Of a stretch of DNA of 7,698 bases, positions 1-7,502 are shown in pieces. Positions within the stretch are counted from its first letter, which is position 1. Every line of letters begins with the position of its first letter. A program made the translations under genes and the position numbers. The DNA is from JANRKT01 sp033763355 (GTDB lineage Bacteria > Bacteroidota > Bacteroidia > Chitinophagales > Chitinophagaceae), in NCBI GenBank assembly GCA_033763355.1, contig JANRKT010000247.1, positions 1 to 7,698 of the forward strand, written 5' to 3'. The notes under the pieces were generated by a model. The model saw only the letters and a program-made list of their open reading frames with translations. It ran no database searches and was not told the DNA's origin.

Positions 1-2
1 AC

Positions 3-58
3 AAGAACCAAATCCGGAGTTTCCGGTTTTTCAATTTGTTTCTTGTTATTTGGTTCTT
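3..58. repeat. 11-bp perfect inverted repeat enclosing the hairpin
   Basis: AAGAACCAAAT at 3-13 is the exact reverse complement of ATTTGGTTCTT at 48-58, which runs into TTTT. The arms enclose the CCGGA hairpin at 14-26. A competing pairing also exists: ACAAGAA (1-7) with TTCTTGT (40-46). The whole could be a bipartite terminator ahead of the tRNA. The left edge of the window cuts the context, so the arms may extend further. Confidence 0.5.
14..31 (+). terminator. Short intrinsic terminator-like hairpin
   Basis: CCGGA (14-18) pairs with TCCGG (22-26) around a GTT loop and is followed directly by five T residues (27-31). This is the usual shape of a short rho-independent terminator. It probably ends a transcript from a gene left of the window. 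The stem is only 5 bp, so strength is uncertain. Confidence 0.5.
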
Positions 59-67
59 TTAAAAATT

Positions 68-139
68 GGCCTCGTAGTACAATGGATAGTATAAGAGTTT
101 CCGAAGCTCCAGATACAGGTTCGATTCCTGTCGAGGCTA
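68..139 (+). tRNA. tRNA-Arg (anticodon CCG)
   Basis: The cloverleaf folds by hand. The acceptor stem GGCCTCG (68-74) pairs with CGAGGCT (132-138), with one G-U at the end, and A139 is the discriminator. The D stem is GTAC (77-80) with GTAT (89-92). The anticodon arm is 94-98/106-110 with one A-C mismatch at its base, and its loop TTCCGAA puts the anticodon CCG at 101-103. The variable loop has four bases. The T stem ACAGG (115-119) pairs with CCTGT (127-131) around TTCGATT. CCA is not encoded (CAA follows), so it would be added after transcription. It reads the arginine codon CGG. It lies 249 bp before the PLD-helicase gene, and tRNA genes are common integration points for defence islands. 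Confidence 0.95.
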
Positions 140-388
140 CAAAAAACACCCCGGAACAACTGTTTTAAGTCAATTTCTCTTTTCTATTTGACAGAAATAT
201 AAAACATTTGAAAAACATAATACGGTTTCATTGCAAACCTGTAAACATTACAATTGTCAGAAATTAAATTTTGAAAGGCCCTGATTTCATTTCTTATTCA
301 CATGATGCTGAAGGCATGAAACAGCAATACTATTTTGTTGTATTTTCCGCTTTAATTTATTGCCTCATCCATTCTTTAATGCAATCAA
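140..388. other. AT-rich intergenic region upstream of the PLD-helicase gene
   Basis: There is no convincing ORF or RNA gene here. The promoter of the PLD-helicase/methyltransferase unit should lie in this stretch. I could not find a clean Bacteroidota promoter (TTG about 20 bases before TAnnTTTG); partial matches are TCTATTTG near 183-190 and TAAATTTTG at 265-273. A sigma70-style TTGACA occurs at 188-193 but has no well-spaced -10. An 8-bp palindrome ACAATTGT sits at 250-257. No strong terminator follows the tRNA. Confidence 0.5.
188..264 (+). repeat. Imperfect 11-bp direct repeat pair, possible operator
   Basis: TTGACAGAAAT (188-198) recurs as TTGTCAGAAAT (254-264), matching at 10 of 11 bases and 66 bp apart. 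The second copy overlaps the palindrome ACAATTGT (250-257). It could be a regulator-binding site for the downstream unit, but no regulator gene is visible and chance similarity in AT-rich DNA is quite possible. Confidence 0.2.
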
Positions 389-3300
389 ATGCCTTCAAAA
401 ATCCTTGATAATTCCTCGGAGCAATACCAGCTTAAAACATTTTTCAAAGACCTGCTCAAATCAGGTTATTATTCAGAAATAGCTGTGGCAACCGGCTATT
501 GGGATTTACCTGCTATTGTTGAAATTTTTGACGAGCTTTCTATTTTCCTTCAAAAACCAGGAGTATCATTCAGATTATTGTTAGGTGAAGAACCTTCAGT
601 TAAATCCTATCAGGTTAAAAAACCATCACAAGTTGACCCTGATTTCCCGCAAAAATATCTCAAGAAAGATTTGGAAGATTTGGACCTGAAACCGGAATTT
701 CAAAAAGTAGTCAGCTTACTTGCTCAACACCTGGTAAAGGATGAAACCGGTCATGCAAAGTTTCAAATAAAGGTTTATAGAAAAGATTTTCTTCATGCCA
801 AATGCTACCTCTTTGGTTCAGAACAAGAGAATGCGATTGGCATCATCGGCAGTTCCAACTTTACACAAAAAGGATTGTCAGGCAATCTTGAATTGAATGC
901 ATTAGAAGACTCCAATGCCACGGTCAATTATCGCCGCCTGAATATTAATCAGCACCCCTCACACCGCAGTTGGTTTGAAGAACTCTGGAAAGAAAGCGAT
1001 GATTGGAACATGTTCTTCAAAGAAGAACTATTGGATGTCAGTAAACACGGAAATATTTGTTTTAGCCCTTATGAAATGTACATACATGCATTATACAGGG
1101 TTTATAGCAACGATTTACAGGACGAAAAGGAAAGTATCATTTTGCCGGATGACCCGGCTGCAAATAAACCACAGTTGCTAACCTTCCAGGTGCAGAATGC
1201 AAACAGTCTGATTAAAAAATTAGAACGGCAGGGTGTAGCCATGCTTTCTGATTCGGTTGGGCTTGGTAAAACCTATACTGCCATCAAAGTAATTGAATAT
1301 TACAGGCAAGTAAAAAATCAAAGAGTGGTTGTCATCACTCCGGCAGGTTTGAAACCGCAGTGGGAAAAAGCATTTGCAGAATTCCAATTCCTGCATATAC
1401 CGGAAATTCTTTCCTTACAGGATGTAAAGAAAATAGAGGAACGAAGAGAAACCTATCGAACCATCCCGGTAGGTCTTTTTGTTTTTGATGAAAGCCATAA
1501 CCTCCGCAATTCAGGCGGCGGCCGGTTTGATGTGTTTATCAACTGGAAAATGGAAAATGAAAATGCCCACACACTTTTATTAACAGCCACACCTATCAAT
1601 AACCAATTGGCTGATTTAACCAACCAGGTAATGTTAGGAACTGGCGGTGAAATACGCCGGCTCGGAAGTTTTTTAAATGACAGAGGCAACCTGGAAACAT
1701 TAAAGGAAAGACTTGACCTGATTCAGAAAAACATCAAGGCGCAGATAAAGGAAGGCATTGTGGATTATCCGTCTTTGCGGGAACAATTAACTCCGCTGCT
1801 GAATAAATTTATTGTAAAACGTACCCGGCAAAGTATTGAAAAGGATTTTCCAGAAGGTTTACTGATAAATGGGAAACCACAAAAATTCCCGAAATCAATT
1901 CCTGATAACTTAGAATACGAAGTATCCAACCAGTATAAATCTGAATTATTCAAGATTGCCGCAACATATCCTTTATTAACTAAAGCCTTTGAATATTCAG
2001 TCAATAGTTTGGCACAGCTTGAATACCTGGCTCATCCGCTTGACCTGTTTCAGCAATATGAAAAAAGGGAAGAACCCATTCATTCTTCGCTTGAAATTGT
2101 CTATACCGGTTTGCTGGCATTGGGCTTTCCCTGTTACCGCTATAATATTTACCGTCATGCTTATTATAACCGCTACAACGGAAAAGATGAAGCCAAAAAG
2201 CCCCTGAAACTTTCCGTAGATGAAAACCGTGAACTCAGCAGGCAGATAGGTATTTACGGAATATTCCGCACGGTTTTCCTGAAGCGGCTTGAATCATCCA
2301 TGAAGGCGATCCAGCATTCCATTGTTAATTATGAAAATAAGCTAATTGATTTTAAAACCAAACTGGAGCAGTTCAATAAAATAGTATCAGTAAAAAATCT
2401 CACAGCGCTGAATAAAGCCATTGATGCTTACAACGAACAAAATGCGGATGAAGATGAACTGGATTTTGATATTGATAGTTTTGAAACAACAGAAGAAGGA
2501 TTTGTATCCATCACTGCTGATACAGGAACTTTTAATGTGGCACAACTCAAAGAAGATATTGATAAAGACCTTGCCATCATCCATGTGCTGAAAAAGCAGG
2601 TAGAATTTTTAACCCGCAAAGACGATAAAATGCAGGTGCTTGCCAAACACCTGAACCAGAATGATGACCGCAAGGTTTTAATCTTTACCTATTTTGCCGA
2701 TACGCTGCAATACCTAAAGGACGAATTGCCGAAATTTTTAATCAAAGGAAAAAATGCAGAGTTTGCTCTGGGTACAAAAGCTGATATTGAAAATTATGCC
2801 AACAGGTTTGCACCCGTCTCCAAAAAATATCAACTGAAACCCGGTGAAAAAGAAATTGACTACCTCGTGGCTACTGATAAATTATCCGAAGGCCAGAACC
2901 TGCAGGATTGCGGCATGATTGTGAACTATGACCTGCACTGGAACCCTGTGCGAATGATTCAGCGCAACGGACGCATCAACCGCCTCGGTTCGGAGTTTGA
3001 TGAAATCTTTATTTACAATTTCCGCCCAACAGAGCAACTGGAAAACTACCTGCAACTCGTCAACAAACTGCAAAGCAAGATTGACCTGATACGATACACC
3101 ATCGGTACCGACCAGTCTATCTTAAATGAACAACCGATTCCGCAGGATTTTACCGAAGACCTCTACAGCCGTGATGAAAAGAAACGCCTCGCTGCTTTTC
3201 AAAAAATATTTGAAACATCAGAGTTGCTGGCCGCCGAAGATTTGTTCATGGATGATTTGAGAGAATTTGACCGCAGCGAAAAATTTAATGCGGCCTATAA

Positions 3301-3904
3301 AGAAAAAATCAAAAATCTTCCTAAAGGCAAATGGGGTAAAATTCAAATGCGGAAAGAAGAGGATAACTATATTCATCTTGCCCATGTGGCATCAGGCGAA
3401 GATGATGAACTGGAAGCCGGTTATTTTCTTGCATTCGGAGCAGAACAGGTTGGCGAATTGCTCAGCACAACAGAAGGTTTATTATCCATCAAAGCTACCA
3501 GTGAACAAAACCAGCGGTTCAAGGATAATTTCAGGAACAAGGCAACAGCGGAGGCTTACATCAATAACTTTATACGCAGCTTCCAGTTTTCAGAGGATGA
3601 ATACAATGTGCGGTACAACAAGCAACAGGAAAATGCAATTGCTTTATTAATTGCCACGATGATGGATTATGGTTATGCAGAAAAAGATGTAGAGATGGTA
3701 ACAAACGCTGTGTTACATTCACAAAATGCGTATATCAATAAAGAAAATCTGAGGCTGGTAAAAGAAGTGAACCGGAAGAACCGCCGCGGCGAGCCCATCC
3801 GCAGCGAACTCATAGACCGTTTCTTAGCTTTGGCATCACAACACCGGCCCGATGATCCTTCGGGAAGGCTCCAGCTTTCTGAAATAATTCAAATATTTGC
3901 ATAA
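389..3904 (+). CDS. PLD-like nuclease / SNF2-family helicase fusion, DISARM DrmD-like
   Basis: The 1171-residue protein has two modules. Residues about 1-200 form a PLD-like domain with one HxK half-site: H136 and K138 in LHAKCYLFG, then GSSNFT at 154-159. Residues about 265-890 form an SF2/SNF2-type helicase: Walker A DSVGLGKT (288-295), DESH box (367-370), TATP (399-402), motif IV KVLIFTYF (762-769), motif V VATDKLSEGQNLQ (827-839) and arginine-finger motif QRNGRINRLG (858-867). A long charged, probably helical insert (about 500-745) separates the two RecA lobes. The C-terminal 280 residues are unassigned. Family knowledge: SNF2-type enzymes use ATP to move on double-stranded DNA, and PLD domains with HxK can be metal-independent nucleases, usually as dimers. 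Inferred role: the restriction (effector) subunit, guided or limited by the methyltransferase encoded next. The start is fixed by an in-frame TAA at 377-379; no Shine-Dalgarno is seen, as is normal for Bacteroidota. The DrmD assignment is tentative. Confidence 0.88.
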   Translation: MPSKILDNSSEQYQLKTFFKDLLKSGYYSEIAVATGYWDLPAIVEIFDELSIFLQKPGVSFRLLLGEEPSVKSYQVKKPSQVDPDFPQKYLKKDLEDLDLKPEFQKVVSLLAQHLVKDETGHAKFQIKVYRKDFLHAKCYLFGSEQENAIGIIGSSNFTQKGLSGNLELNALEDSNATVNYRRLNINQHPSHRSWFEELWKESDDWNMFFKEELLDVSKHGNICFSPYEMYIHALYRVYSNDLQDEKESIILPDDPAANKPQLLTFQVQNANSLIKKLERQGVAMLSDSVGLGKTYTAIKVIEYYRQVKNQRVVVITPAGLKPQWEKAFAEFQFLHIPEILSLQDVKKIEERRETYRTIPVGLFVFDESHNLRNSGGGRFDVFINWKMENENAHTLLLTATPINNQLADLTNQVMLGTGGEIRRLGSFLNDRGNLETLKERLDLIQKNIKAQIKEGIVDYPSLREQLTPLLNKFIVKRTRQSIEKDFPEGLLINGKPQKFPKSIPDNLEYEVSNQYKSELFKIAATYPLLTKAFEYSVNSLAQLEYLAHPLDLFQQYEKREEPIHSSLEIVYTGLLALGFPCYRYNIYRHAYYNRYNGKDEAKKPLKLSVDENRELSRQIGIYGIFRTVFLKRLESSMKAIQHSIVNYENKLIDFKTKLEQFNKIVSVKNLTALNKAIDAYNEQNADEDELDFDIDSFETTEEGFVSITADTGTFNVAQLKEDIDKDLAIIHVLKKQVEFLTRKDDKMQVLAKHLNQNDDRKVLIFTYFADTLQYLKDELPKFLIKGKNAEFALGTKADIENYANRFAPVSKKYQLKPGEKEIDYLVATDKLSEGQNLQDCGMIVNYDLHWNPVRMIQRNGRINRLGSEFDEIFIYNFRPTEQLENYLQLVNKLQSKIDLIRYTIGTDQSILNEQPIPQDFTEDLYSRDEKKRLAAFQKIFETSELLAAEDLFMDDLREFDRSEKFNAAYKEKIKNLPKGKWGKIQMRKEEDNYIHLAHVASGEDDELEAGYFLAFGAEQVGELLSTTEGLLSIKATSEQNQRFKDNFRNKATAEAYINNFIRSFQFSEDEYNVRYNKQQENAIALLIATMMDYGYAEKDVEMVTNAVLHSQNAYINKENLRLVKEVNRKNRRGEPIRSELIDRFLALASQHRPDDPSGRLQLSEIIQIFA

Positions 3905-6900
3905 TGACCATTGAGGCGATAAATGATAAACTGGCGCAGGTAGCTGAAGAAACCGTTGCCCTCAACAGGAGAAGCAAACTGCTGGAGCTTTCTTTTGCCA
4001 TCATGGACTGGATGGGCATTGCTCCCAATGGCGACTATCTTCCGCAAATAGTGGCGCCCAAAACACAACGCCTGCATGAATACCTGCTGCATGCACCGCT
4101 TACAAAACAGGGACAGCTTTACCGCATGTCGGCCAATACAGAGAATATCCGTATCCGTTTTGCTGTATTGAAAAAACTGAAGAAAGAGTATATCAGCCAA
4201 TTGGTGGATAATGACCCAGGCCTTACCAGTTACCAGGCTTTTACAAAAAATCTGACCATACCCGCCGGCCACGGTTATGTTCCTTCACAGCCTTACTTTA
4301 TTCATTTTGTCACCACACCAGATTATGACAGGCTGGTGCTGATATTTACCCGCGGCGAACAAAAACGCCTTATTAGTTTCCGCAACAGGCTTACCCAAAC
4401 ACAGTTCAGCAAAATCGTTTCCCAATGGCAAGGCATTAATAAAAAAAGCAAAGCGGAAATAACTGCCATACTATGGAAAAGCCTCGATATAAAAGAGGTA
4501 AACAAAGAATTTTATAAACAGGTAAAGGAACGTTTTGATGCACTGGTAGGGATTTTAAAAGCAGAACAATCCGGTGCGGCTGAAAACGATATCAAACAAT
4601 TCACCGTTCGCCTGATTGGCCGTTATATCTTTTGCTGGTTCCTGAAAGAAAAGGGTGTTATCCCGCCAAACTTATTATCATCGGCCAATATCTCACAAAC
4701 TCCGTCTTTTGATAAAACCATACTGGTTCCTTTATTTTTTAATATACTGAATACCCCAATTGCAGAACGGGATTTTGCGCAAAGCTTCACACCAGTAAAG
4801 AAAGACCTTGATAGAATTCCCTACCTGAACGGAGGCCTTTTTGAGAAGCACCCCGAAGATGATTTGTTTGAACATCTTGACCTTGATGCATGGTTGAAAA
4901 AATTTGTAGAGATACTGGAGGGTTTTGATTTTACCGTAGATGAAAGCAGCAGCCAATACCAGCAGGTGGCTATTGACCCCGAAATGCTGGGCCGGATATT
5001 TGAAAACCTGTTGGCCAGCCAGAACCCCGAAACGGAAAAGATGGCCAACCAGCGCAATGCTTACGGCGCTTTTTATACGCCGAGGGAAATTGTGGACTAT
5101 ATGGTCAATGAAAGTCTGAAGGCTTATTTGGAAACGCGTCTTCTTCCATCGTTACCGTATCAGCCGGATGAAACTATAGTAAGTGAGCCGGAAGTTGCAT
5201 ATAGCGGTACTTTGTTTCAGCAGCATGAACCGCAACAACTGCGGATGAACCTGAGCGATAAACAAAGAGCTGAGGTATCAGAAGCAGAAAAGAAAAGAGA
5301 AAAACTGAAGGAAAAAATTGAAAAATTTCTTTCCCCTGCCTGTGCCGAAAGCCCGTTTGACAAGGAAGAAACACAGAAAGTAAGAAAAACATTAACGAAC
5401 ATAAAAGTGCTGGACCCCGCCTGTGGCTCCGGCGCCTTTCCAATGGGGATGCTGTTCCGATTAAAGGAGTTAAGGCAAATTGTCGGGCACAGCCATAAAA
5501 GCACTTATGACCTGAAGAATGAAATTCTGAGCAAAAATATTTTTGGCATTGACATTATGCCGATGGCAGTAGAGATTGCCCGCCTCCGTGCATGGCTGAG
5601 TCTGGTGCTTGATGCCGATTATAACCCGGCCGACCGGAAGAATAATTATGGAATTGCTGCATTGCCTAATCTCGATTTCCGGTTTGTTTGCGCCAATAGC
5701 CTTATAGATGTGCCGGCCAATGAATATGTGGAAAATATGGCATACAATGAGCTAAAGGAGTTCGAAGAACTAACAGAAGAATATTTTAATTCCTCATTGG
5801 AAGAAAAGACAGAACTGAAGCGGGCCATTGAAAACTGTATTAACAGAATCACCGAATTACATGCAATAGCCATTGACCGCTGGCAGGAACAGATACGTAA
5901 AGAGAAAAACAGCAGCAATAAAGCCCGGCTGAATACACTGAAACAAAAGCAGCAGGAATACGAATGGGAACGGAGCCTGTGGCAGAGCTATAAAAATATC
6001 TTCAACAACCACAAAGTTGATTTCTTTAACACCCGTTATTTCTTTCCGGCAGTTACAGATGGCTTTGATGTGGTGATTGGAAACCCGCCCTATATCAATA
6101 TTTCTAACTTGAAGCCTAATGAGTATCGCTTGCTGTTGCGTTCTTTATTTCGTTCAGCAAAAAACAAATCAGACACTTATGCCTTCTTTCTGGAAAGTGG
6201 CTTTTCTAAACTCCAAAACAACGGTATTCTAAGTTACATTATTCCTCAAACTTGGAAAGCAACTGATAGCTTTTCCAAACTTCGTGAAATAATTTTTAAG
6301 GAAAAGTCATTGGGAAAAGTTGTGGATTTAGATTTTGGAACTTTTGATGCGATAGTTAAGCCAATGGTGGTTTTGATTTCAAATCAATTTGGAAAGTATA
6401 AATCAATACAAGTTCTTAATGATTCTTTTGAGCATGTTTATGAAATTGACTTAGATGAAATACTTCAGGATTCTTCTTTGTCACTTAATACCTCAATAGG
6501 CCAGAATCAGAAATTGATTTTTAAAAAAATTGAAAATGATACAGTTAAACTTGAAAAAGTAATTCAATTTTCAAGAGGCATTAAAACCAGTGACGATGAT
6601 CGATTCATTTTAATGGAAGCAAGAAACAAAGATTGCAAAAAAGTTTTCAGGGGCAAGAACATTAAGAGATATCAAATGAATTGGGATGGTGAATTTGTGT
6701 GGTATAGGCCAGACTTAATGAAAGAAAAGGTCGGTTCGGTATCTTATACGAAATCTTTTTTTGAAGTTCCTGAAAAACTGGTAACTCAAAGAGTAAACAG
6801 TTCAATGCAGTTGTTATGTGCTTATGACCATGAGCAAAACTATTTTCTTGATACTACAAATCTATCGAGATATGAAACGTGGGATAAGCAAACATCATTG

Positions 6901-7215
6901 AAGTTTTTATGTGCAACTTTAAATTCCAAGTTGATTAATTATTGGTATTGTAATAAATATCGTATGCCAACTATAGGTATATATGAAATACATACAATTC
7001 CGATTAAGAAAATTACCTCTAACCAACAAAAACCTCTCATCGCCCTTGTTGATAAAATCCTTTCAGCAAAAAGTAAAAATCCACAAGCTGATACCAGCAA
7101 ATATGAAAGAGAGATAGATTTATTGGTATATCATTTATACGGCCTGAGCTATGAAGAGGCCAGGCTGATAGATGCGGGATTGGGTGAGGAGGAGTTTGGA
7201 AAGTATAAAATTTAA
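3904..7215 (+). CDS. Class I N6-adenine DNA methyltransferase (Eco57I/PglX/DrmMI-like) with target-recognition domain
   Basis: The 1103-residue protein transfers methyl from S-adenosylmethionine to adenine N6 in a specific DNA site. Visible motifs, in gamma-type order: motif X GAFYTPREIVDYM (388-400), motif I LDPACGSGAF (503-512), motif II FGIDIMPMAVEIARLRAW (547-564) and catalytic motif IV NPPY (727-730). A charged helical insert (about 605-705) precedes NPPY. Residues about 731-1035 should be the TaqI-like target-recognition region. The tail EIDLLVYHLYGLSYEEARLID (1070-1090) resembles the ending of many Eco57I-type enzymes. The first 380 residues are largely helical and unassigned; no PD-(D/E)xK nuclease motif is obvious, so cleavage is probably left to the partner. 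The start ATG overlaps the helicase stop (TAATG), implying one transcript and coupled translation. Inferred role: self-marking and specificity subunit of a restriction-type defence system. A lone methylase or a BREX PglX is the alternative, but no other BREX gene is in the window. Confidence 0.9.
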   Translation: MTIEAINDKLAQVAEETVALNRRSKLLELSFAIMDWMGIAPNGDYLPQIVAPKTQRLHEYLLHAPLTKQGQLYRMSANTENIRIRFAVLKKLKKEYISQLVDNDPGLTSYQAFTKNLTIPAGHGYVPSQPYFIHFVTTPDYDRLVLIFTRGEQKRLISFRNRLTQTQFSKIVSQWQGINKKSKAEITAILWKSLDIKEVNKEFYKQVKERFDALVGILKAEQSGAAENDIKQFTVRLIGRYIFCWFLKEKGVIPPNLLSSANISQTPSFDKTILVPLFFNILNTPIAERDFAQSFTPVKKDLDRIPYLNGGLFEKHPEDDLFEHLDLDAWLKKFVEILEGFDFTVDESSSQYQQVAIDPEMLGRIFENLLASQNPETEKMANQRNAYGAFYTPREIVDYMVNESLKAYLETRLLPSLPYQPDETIVSEPEVAYSGTLFQQHEPQQLRMNLSDKQRAEVSEAEKKREKLKEKIEKFLSPACAESPFDKEETQKVRKTLTNIKVLDPACGSGAFPMGMLFRLKELRQIVGHSHKSTYDLKNEILSKNIFGIDIMPMAVEIARLRAWLSLVLDADYNPADRKNNYGIAALPNLDFRFVCANSLIDVPANEYVENMAYNELKEFEELTEEYFNSSLEEKTELKRAIENCINRITELHAIAIDRWQEQIRKEKNSSNKARLNTLKQKQQEYEWERSLWQSYKNIFNNHKVDFFNTRYFFPAVTDGFDVVIGNPPYINISNLKPNEYRLLLRSLFRSAKNKSDTYAFFLESGFSKLQNNGILSYIIPQTWKATDSFSKLREIIFKEKSLGKVVDLDFGTFDAIVKPMVVLISNQFGKYKSIQVLNDSFEHVYEIDLDEILQDSSLSLNTSIGQNQKLIFKKIENDTVKLEKVIQFSRGIKTSDDDRFILMEARNKDCKKVFRGKNIKRYQMNWDGEFVWYRPDLMKEKVGSVSYTKSFFEVPEKLVTQRVNSSMQLLCAYDHEQNYFLDTTNLSRYETWDKQTSLKFLCATLNSKLINYWYCNKYRMPTIGIYEIHTIPIKKITSNQQKPLIALVDKILSAKSKNPQADTSKYEREIDLLVYHLYGLSYEEARLIDAGLGEEEFGKYKI
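6094..7020 (+). other. AT-rich target-recognition segment inside the methyltransferase gene
   Basis: Just after the NPPY codons (6082-6093) base composition changes. Hand counts of 60-base rows give GC of about 37% at 6181, 33% at 6301, 25% at 6481, 30% at 6541 and 20% at 6901. The catalytic core gives about 52% at 4981 and 60% at 5401, and the C-terminal end about 57% at 7141. The row at 7081 is still low (about 32%), so the right edge is soft. The reading frame stays open throughout. The segment encodes the presumed target-recognition domain, the part that is commonly swapped between methyltransferases. Confidence 0.55.
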
Positions 7216-7216
7216 A

Positions 7217-7381
7217 ATGGCAGTATCAAAGAAAACATATCTCTTCATAGATGAAAGCGGCGATCATGGCCTAACAATGGTTGTGTACGCTCCCCGCTTT
7301 TTAGTGCCGGCGTCAGTCAGCGTTTTCAAATATAATTTTCTCTTCAGTTTTCACAGCGGGGGAAACATGCTGAATAACTAA
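7217..7381 (+). pseudogene. Truncated DUF3800-family gene (5' remnant)
   Basis: The ATG at 7217 lies two bases after the last base of the methyltransferase stop codon, so this was probably the third gene of the operon. The first 20 or so residues, with KKTYLFIDESGDHGL, carry the N-terminal hallmark of DUF3800 proteins (a short hydrophobic strand, then IDESG). After about 7280 the reading no longer resembles the family, and it stops at 7379-7381 after 54 residues. DUF3800 proteins are usually over 200 residues long, and only about 285 bp separate this ATG from the next gene, so a deletion rather than a simple frameshift is likely. An upstream in-frame ATG at 7172 lies inside the methyltransferase gene and is less likely to be the start. 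Their biochemical function is not established, though they are often seen near restriction and defence genes. The remnant is presumably non-functional. Confidence 0.7.
7292..7361. repeat. 7-bp inverted repeat at the DUF3800 breakpoint
   Basis: CCCCGCT (7292-7298) is the reverse complement of AGCGGGG (7355-7361); the right arm is followed by one more G and then GAAA. The arms flank 56 bp that follow the point where DUF3800 similarity ends. This GC-rich pair in AT-rich surroundings could be the footprint of a small mobile element or of a deletion. There is no target-site duplication or transposase that I can see. Confidence 0.35.
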
Positions 7382-7502
7382 AACCCCTTTTCTCAATTTT
7401 AATTTTTAAATTTCCGGACAATAATATCCCTGCCTGCCTGCCATTTCATTGAAGAAAGCAAAGCCCGTAACCCTCATTTGTTTATTCCTAAAAACTTTTA
7501 AC
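7382..7502. other. Intergenic region before the Rid-family gene
   Basis: This 121-bp non-coding stretch probably carries the promoter for the next gene. The best weak match to the Bacteroidota pattern is TTG at 7449-7451 followed 21 bases later by CTCATTTG (7473-7480), which fits TAnnTTTG only in its TTTG part. A short tandem run of CCTG, three and a half copies, is at 7429-7442. No terminator hairpin is evident after the DUF3800 remnant. Confidence 0.35.

Noticed and set aside
183..273. Promoter candidates TCTATTTG, TAAATTTTG and TTGACA upstream of the first gene
   Set aside because: None combines a proper -33 TTG with a full TAnnTTTG at the right spacing, nor a -35/-10 pair with about 17 bases between.
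306..326. TGCTG/CAGCA inverted repeat in the intergenic region
   Set aside because: Only 5 bp arms with an 11-base gap and no T run; expected by chance.
389..1300. Possible compositional contrast between the PLD module and the helicase module of the first gene
   Set aside because: Hand counts give about 33-43% GC for the PLD part but also about 32% in the helicase row at 1921, so only the far end of the gene is GC-richer. This is no clear module boundary.
3889..4272. 127-residue antisense ORF over the start of the methyltransferase gene
   Set aside because: It lies fully opposite to a well-supported coding region and has no family features; a frame shadow.
7429..7442. CCTG tandem repeat as a phase-variation tract
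   Set aside because: Only three and a half copies and located in a non-coding spacer; too short to suggest slippage without comparison between strains.
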